Part shown: piece by piece, positions 5,301 through 7,437 of the stretch
How positions within the stretch are numbered: the first letter of the stretch is position 1
Layout: every line of letters begins with the position of its first letter
Assembly (NCBI GenBank): GCA_051009975.1
Contig: JBPCWA010000357.1
Coordinates: 1-7,437 of the forward strand
Length of the DNA: 7,437 nt
DNA from: Tectiglobus sp051009975
GTDB lineage: Bacteria > Pseudomonadota > Alphaproteobacteria > Rhizobiales > Hyphomicrobiaceae
Direction of reading: 5' to 3'
Translations under genes and position numbers: made by a program
Notes under the pieces: generated by a model
What the model saw: only the letters and a program-made list of their open reading frames with translations
Told to the model about the DNA's origin: nothing
Database searches by the model: none

Positions 5301-5968
5301 TACTTGGTGAACCGATTATACCTGAAATAGTGTGCTCCGATGCCTTTGGTCGGATATTCAACGTTTCTAGAGAAACTCTATCAAAATTAGAGAGTTATGA
5401 GGTCGAATTAAAGCGATGGCAGAGGGTTGTTAACCTCGTTTCTCCGGCCACGCTCCCCACTATATGGCATCGTCATTTTGCCGACAGTGCCCAGCTTGTG
5501 GAACTCATTCCACCGACAGCGAGACGGATTTGCGACGTTGGCTCAGGTGGCGGCTTTCCAGGTCTCGTTCTGGCGGTAATGCTTGCTGAGCATCGTGACA
5601 TAGAAGTCACACTGGTCGAAAGTGACACACGGAAGGCTGCCTTCTTGCGCGAATCAGCGCGTCGGATGAAAATCTCTGTGGAGATTATGTCGACACGAAT
5701 CGAAAGCGATGCGAGTGTAAAGCGGTTAATTGGCGTGGATATTATCACGGCTCGGGCCTTGGCACCCATGCCACGCCTATGTGAACTCGTTGCCCCGGTC
5801 TTTGAGTGTCACACGAGTGGTATATTTCTCAAGGGGCAGGAGACAGCCAGGGAGATCGACGAAGCGCGCAAAGCTTGGTCGTTTGATGTTTCGTTGTTTC
5901 AGAGTCGCACGGACGAACGAGGGCGAATTGCTGTGGTGAAACATCTAGCGCGACATTCGGAGGGATGA
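5297..5968 (+). CDS. rsmG: 16S rRNA (guanine-527-N7)-methyltransferase RsmG (GidB)
   Basis: RsmG transfers a methyl group from S-adenosylmethionine to N7 of G527 in the 530 loop of 16S rRNA; its loss in other bacteria gives low-level streptomycin resistance. The 223-residue protein has the normal length and family landmarks: LSKLESYEVELKRWQRVVNLVS (28-49), the WHRHFADSAQL signature (57-67), the SAM-binding loop DVGSGGGFPG (80-89), LVESDTRKAAFL (106-117), a conserved ITARALAPM block and FLKGQE. The GTG start at 5297 overlaps the mnmG stop (GTGA) and has AGAGG at 5281-5285. The N-terminal NVSRET (22-27) is the peptide that a parS sequence encodes when it lies in this frame; here the DNA has diverged. 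The stop is 3 nt before parA. Confidence 0.96.
   Translation: MILGEPIIPEIVCSDAFGRIFNVSRETLSKLESYEVELKRWQRVVNLVSPATLPTIWHRHFADSAQLVELIPPTARRICDVGSGGGFPGLVLAVMLAEHRDIEVTLVESDTRKAAFLRESARRMKISVEIMSTRIESDASVKRLIGVDIITARALAPMPRLCELVAPVFECHTSGIFLKGQETAREIDEARKAWSFDVSLFQSRTDERGRIAVVKHLARHSEG
5362..5377. other. Degenerate parS-like sequence inside rsmG
   Basis: CGTTTCTAGAGAAACT matches the 16-bp parS consensus at 11 positions. Both GTTTC and GAAAC arms are intact, but the central ACGT is replaced by TAGA and the outer T/A pair is lost. It encodes part of NVSRET. Loss of the CACGTG core makes strong ParB binding unlikely, so I record it as a probable former parS and not an active one. Confidence 0.5.
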
Positions 5969-5971
5969 GGC

Positions 5972-6805
5972 GTGACGAGCAATACATTGCGTTCTGATCA
6001 ATTGCGCGTTCTTGCGATCGCCAATCAAAAGGGTGGCGTTGGCAAAACGACGACGACGATTAATCTGGGTACCGCCTTGGCAGCTGTTGGCGAGAAAGTG
6101 CTAATTCTTGACATCGATTCGCAGGGAAACGCGAGTACCGGTGTCGGTGTGGCGCACGGGACGCGCAACCTTTCAACGTACAACGTCCTGACCGGTGCGG
6201 CTTCTCTATTGCAGGGCGCGCAACGGACACAAGTGCCGAATTTGTTCATTGTGCCGGCCACAAAGGACTTGGTTGGATTTGAAGCCGAGCATCTAGAAGA
6301 CAGAAATCGTGCGTTCCGATTACGTGATGCGATTAACGGGTTGCACGGAATTCAGCAAGCAATGGTTAGCGAGAAACCATTTACCTATGTGTTGATTGAT
6401 TGTCCGCCGTCTCTCAGCTTGTTGACGCTGAACGCGCTCGTGGCAGCGAATGCAGTTGTCGTACCAGTTCAGTGCGAATTCTATGCACTGGAGGGGATCA
6501 GTCAGCTGAATGAAACCATCGAAGATATTCGGGCCACACTTAACCCGAGGCTTGAAATCCAAGGCGTCGTTCTCACCATGCACGACTCACGTACGGCGTT
6601 GTCACACGAGGTGGCACAGGAAGTGCGCAATTTTTTCGGGTCTAAAGTTTATCAAACGGTTATTCCACGAAACGTGCGTGTCGCGGAGGCACCATCCTAC
6701 GGCAAACCAATTCTACTCTATGATTACAATTGCCCCGGTAGTCGGGCATATGTCAGTCTTGCAAGCGAAATGATCAATCGCGAACGCTCGGCCAAGGCGG
6801 CCTAG
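5972..6805 (+). CDS. parA: Chromosome partitioning ATPase ParA (Soj family)
   Basis: ParA binds DNA non-specifically as an ATP dimer; ParB-parS complexes trigger hydrolysis and follow the receding ParA gradient, moving the replicated origin region. The 277-residue protein has the deviant Walker A KGGVGKTTT (20-28) with signature Lys20, the A' motif LDIDSQGN (46-53), Walker B LIDCPPSL (141-148) and the conserved blocks TMHDSRTALSHEV (202-214) and IPRNVRVAEAPSYGKPILLYD (231-251). The short N-terminus without a helix-turn-helix domain marks it as the chromosomal type Ib/Soj-like form, not a plasmid ParA. Start: GTG at 5972 with a strong GGAGG (5959-5963) and suitable spacing. It is in frame with and 3 nt downstream of rsmG, so it is co-transcribed. 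All catalytic residues are present. Confidence 0.97.
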   Translation: MTSNTLRSDQLRVLAIANQKGGVGKTTTTINLGTALAAVGEKVLILDIDSQGNASTGVGVAHGTRNLSTYNVLTGAASLLQGAQRTQVPNLFIVPATKDLVGFEAEHLEDRNRAFRLRDAINGLHGIQQAMVSEKPFTYVLIDCPPSLSLLTLNALVAANAVVVPVQCEFYALEGISQLNETIEDIRATLNPRLEIQGVVLTMHDSRTALSHEVAQEVRNFFGSKVYQTVIPRNVRVAEAPSYGKPILLYDYNCPGSRAYVSLASEMINRERSAKAA

Positions 6806-6839
6806 GGTTCGGCAGGGGGCCGCGGGGTAAAATAATCGG

Positions 6840-7437
6840 ATGGCTGTGACACCCATACAAAAGGGACGATTAGGTCGTGGCTTGGCCTCGTTGATTGGCG
6901 AACAGAACGCCCCAGAACCGAGCTTGCCATCCGAAGGGGTGCAAAGGATCGTCGCGGTCGACCAATTGAGGGCTGGCGCGTTCAACCCCCGACAAGAGTT
7001 CAAAGAGGATGAATTGACGGAGCTGGCCGATTCAATTCGACAGCGCGGTCTCGTTCAGCCGCTAATTGTGCGCGAGCACGAAGCAGGTGGCTACGAAATC
7101 GTCGCAGGCGAACGGCGCTGGCGCGCGGCGCAGCGTGCGGGTCTGCACCAAGTTCCGGTTATTGTCCGCGCGCTCGACGATCAAGAGGTCCTCGAGCTCG
7201 CAATCATCGAGAATGTCCAACGCAGCGATTTGAACGCGATCGAGGAGGCGAGCGGATATCGCGATCTCATCGATCGTTTCGGTTATACACAGGATAGATT
7301 ATCGGATGTTATCGGCAAGAGCCGCAGTCATCTCGCCAACACACTGCGCCTTCTGAAGCTCTCCCCGCGCATTCAAACAATGGTTCGCGAAGGACAACTC
7401 ACGGCTGGACATGCGCGCGCGTTGATCGGCCGAGAAG
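6840..7437 (+). CDS. parB: Chromosome partitioning protein ParB, CTP-dependent parS clamp (3' truncated by window)
   Basis: The 199 codons seen cover the N-terminal and central domains; the C-terminal dimerisation domain lies beyond the edge. The order is: a ParA-stimulating N-terminal motif LGRGLASLIG (11-20), IVAVDQLRAGAFNPR, the CTP-binding box GERRWRAA (90-97), the box ENVQRSDLNAIEEA (124-137), and the helix-turn-helix region TQDRLSDVIGKSRSHLANTLRLLKL (150-174) that reads parS. The protein loads at parS, binds CTP, closes as a clamp and spreads along DNA. The ATG at 6840 is 34 nt after parA. Its ribosome site is weak (GGGG at about 6824-6827), and the GTG two codons later is less likely. 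Its binding site is the consensus parS at 3167-3182. Confidence 0.97.
   Translation, partial: MAVTPIQKGRLGRGLASLIGEQNAPEPSLPSEGVQRIVAVDQLRAGAFNPRQEFKEDELTELADSIRQRGLVQPLIVREHEAGGYEIVAGERRWRAAQRAGLHQVPVIVRALDDQEVLELAIIENVQRSDLNAIEEASGYRDLIDRFGYTQDRLSDVIGKSRSHLANTLRLLKLSPRIQTMVREGQLTAGHARALIGRE

Noticed and set aside
7283..7291. TTATACACA, a match to the DnaA-box consensus, inside parB
   Set aside because: It is a single isolated copy formed by the codons for GYTQ in a conserved helix-turn-helix region. There is no cluster of boxes or AT-rich unwinding region to suggest an origin.
1..7437. CRISPR array, tRNA/rRNA genes, transposase or insertion-sequence ends
   Set aside because: I saw no spaced direct repeats, no tRNA-like cloverleaf or rRNA sequence, and no transposase or terminal inverted repeats, even around the decayed region.

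Overview
The window looks like a chromosomal segment of an alphaproteobacterium of moderate GC content (mid-fifties per cent by eye). The main reason is the gene order mnmE - mnmG - rsmG - parA - parB, all on the + strand. It pairs the tRNA wobble-uridine modification enzymes and the 16S rRNA m7G methyltransferase with the chromosome partition genes. A perfect 16-bp parS palindrome sits between mnmE and mnmG. In bacteria this cluster usually lies close to the replication origin, so the window is probably origin-proximal. That is an inference from gene order; no origin is visible here.

Positions 1-218 (- strand) hold the signal-peptide-bearing N-terminus of a secreted serine hydrolase of the beta-lactamase/AmpH type, cut by the window edge. 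Positions 219-622 contain no convincing gene, only a short repeat and a small coding-like open stretch. Positions 623-1350 are a clearly recognisable but broken cyclase-family (PF04199, kynurenine-formamidase-like) gene. It carries a nonsense codon, three frame changes and an in-frame deletion. A further coding-like scrap follows, and a strong intrinsic terminator at about 1535-1571 closes this decaying region. In many alphaproteobacteria rho would be expected directly upstream of mnmE; here it is absent.

Positions 1637-6805 carry four intact housekeeping genes. MnmE (with an unusual insertion of about 45 residues near its C-terminus) and MnmG form the complex that modifies U34 of tRNAs. RsmG methylates 16S rRNA. 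ParA is the partition ATPase, and ParB (from 6840, running off the right edge) is the CTP-dependent parS-binding clamp. mnmG and rsmG overlap by 4 nt (GTGA), rsmG and parA are 3 nt apart, and parA and parB are 34 nt apart, so mnmG-rsmG-parA-parB reads as one operon. A 277-nt gap separates mnmE from mnmG. It holds parS and a perfect 10+10-bp palindrome that overlaps a possible -10 element.

No wholly new system is visible. The points most worth a second look are: (i) the consensus parS beside a degenerate parS-like sequence inside rsmG, where the peptide NVSRET is kept but the DNA core is lost; (ii) the MnmE insertion; (iii) the unexplained palindrome upstream of mnmG; and (iv) the multiply broken cyclase gene beside an otherwise conserved cluster.
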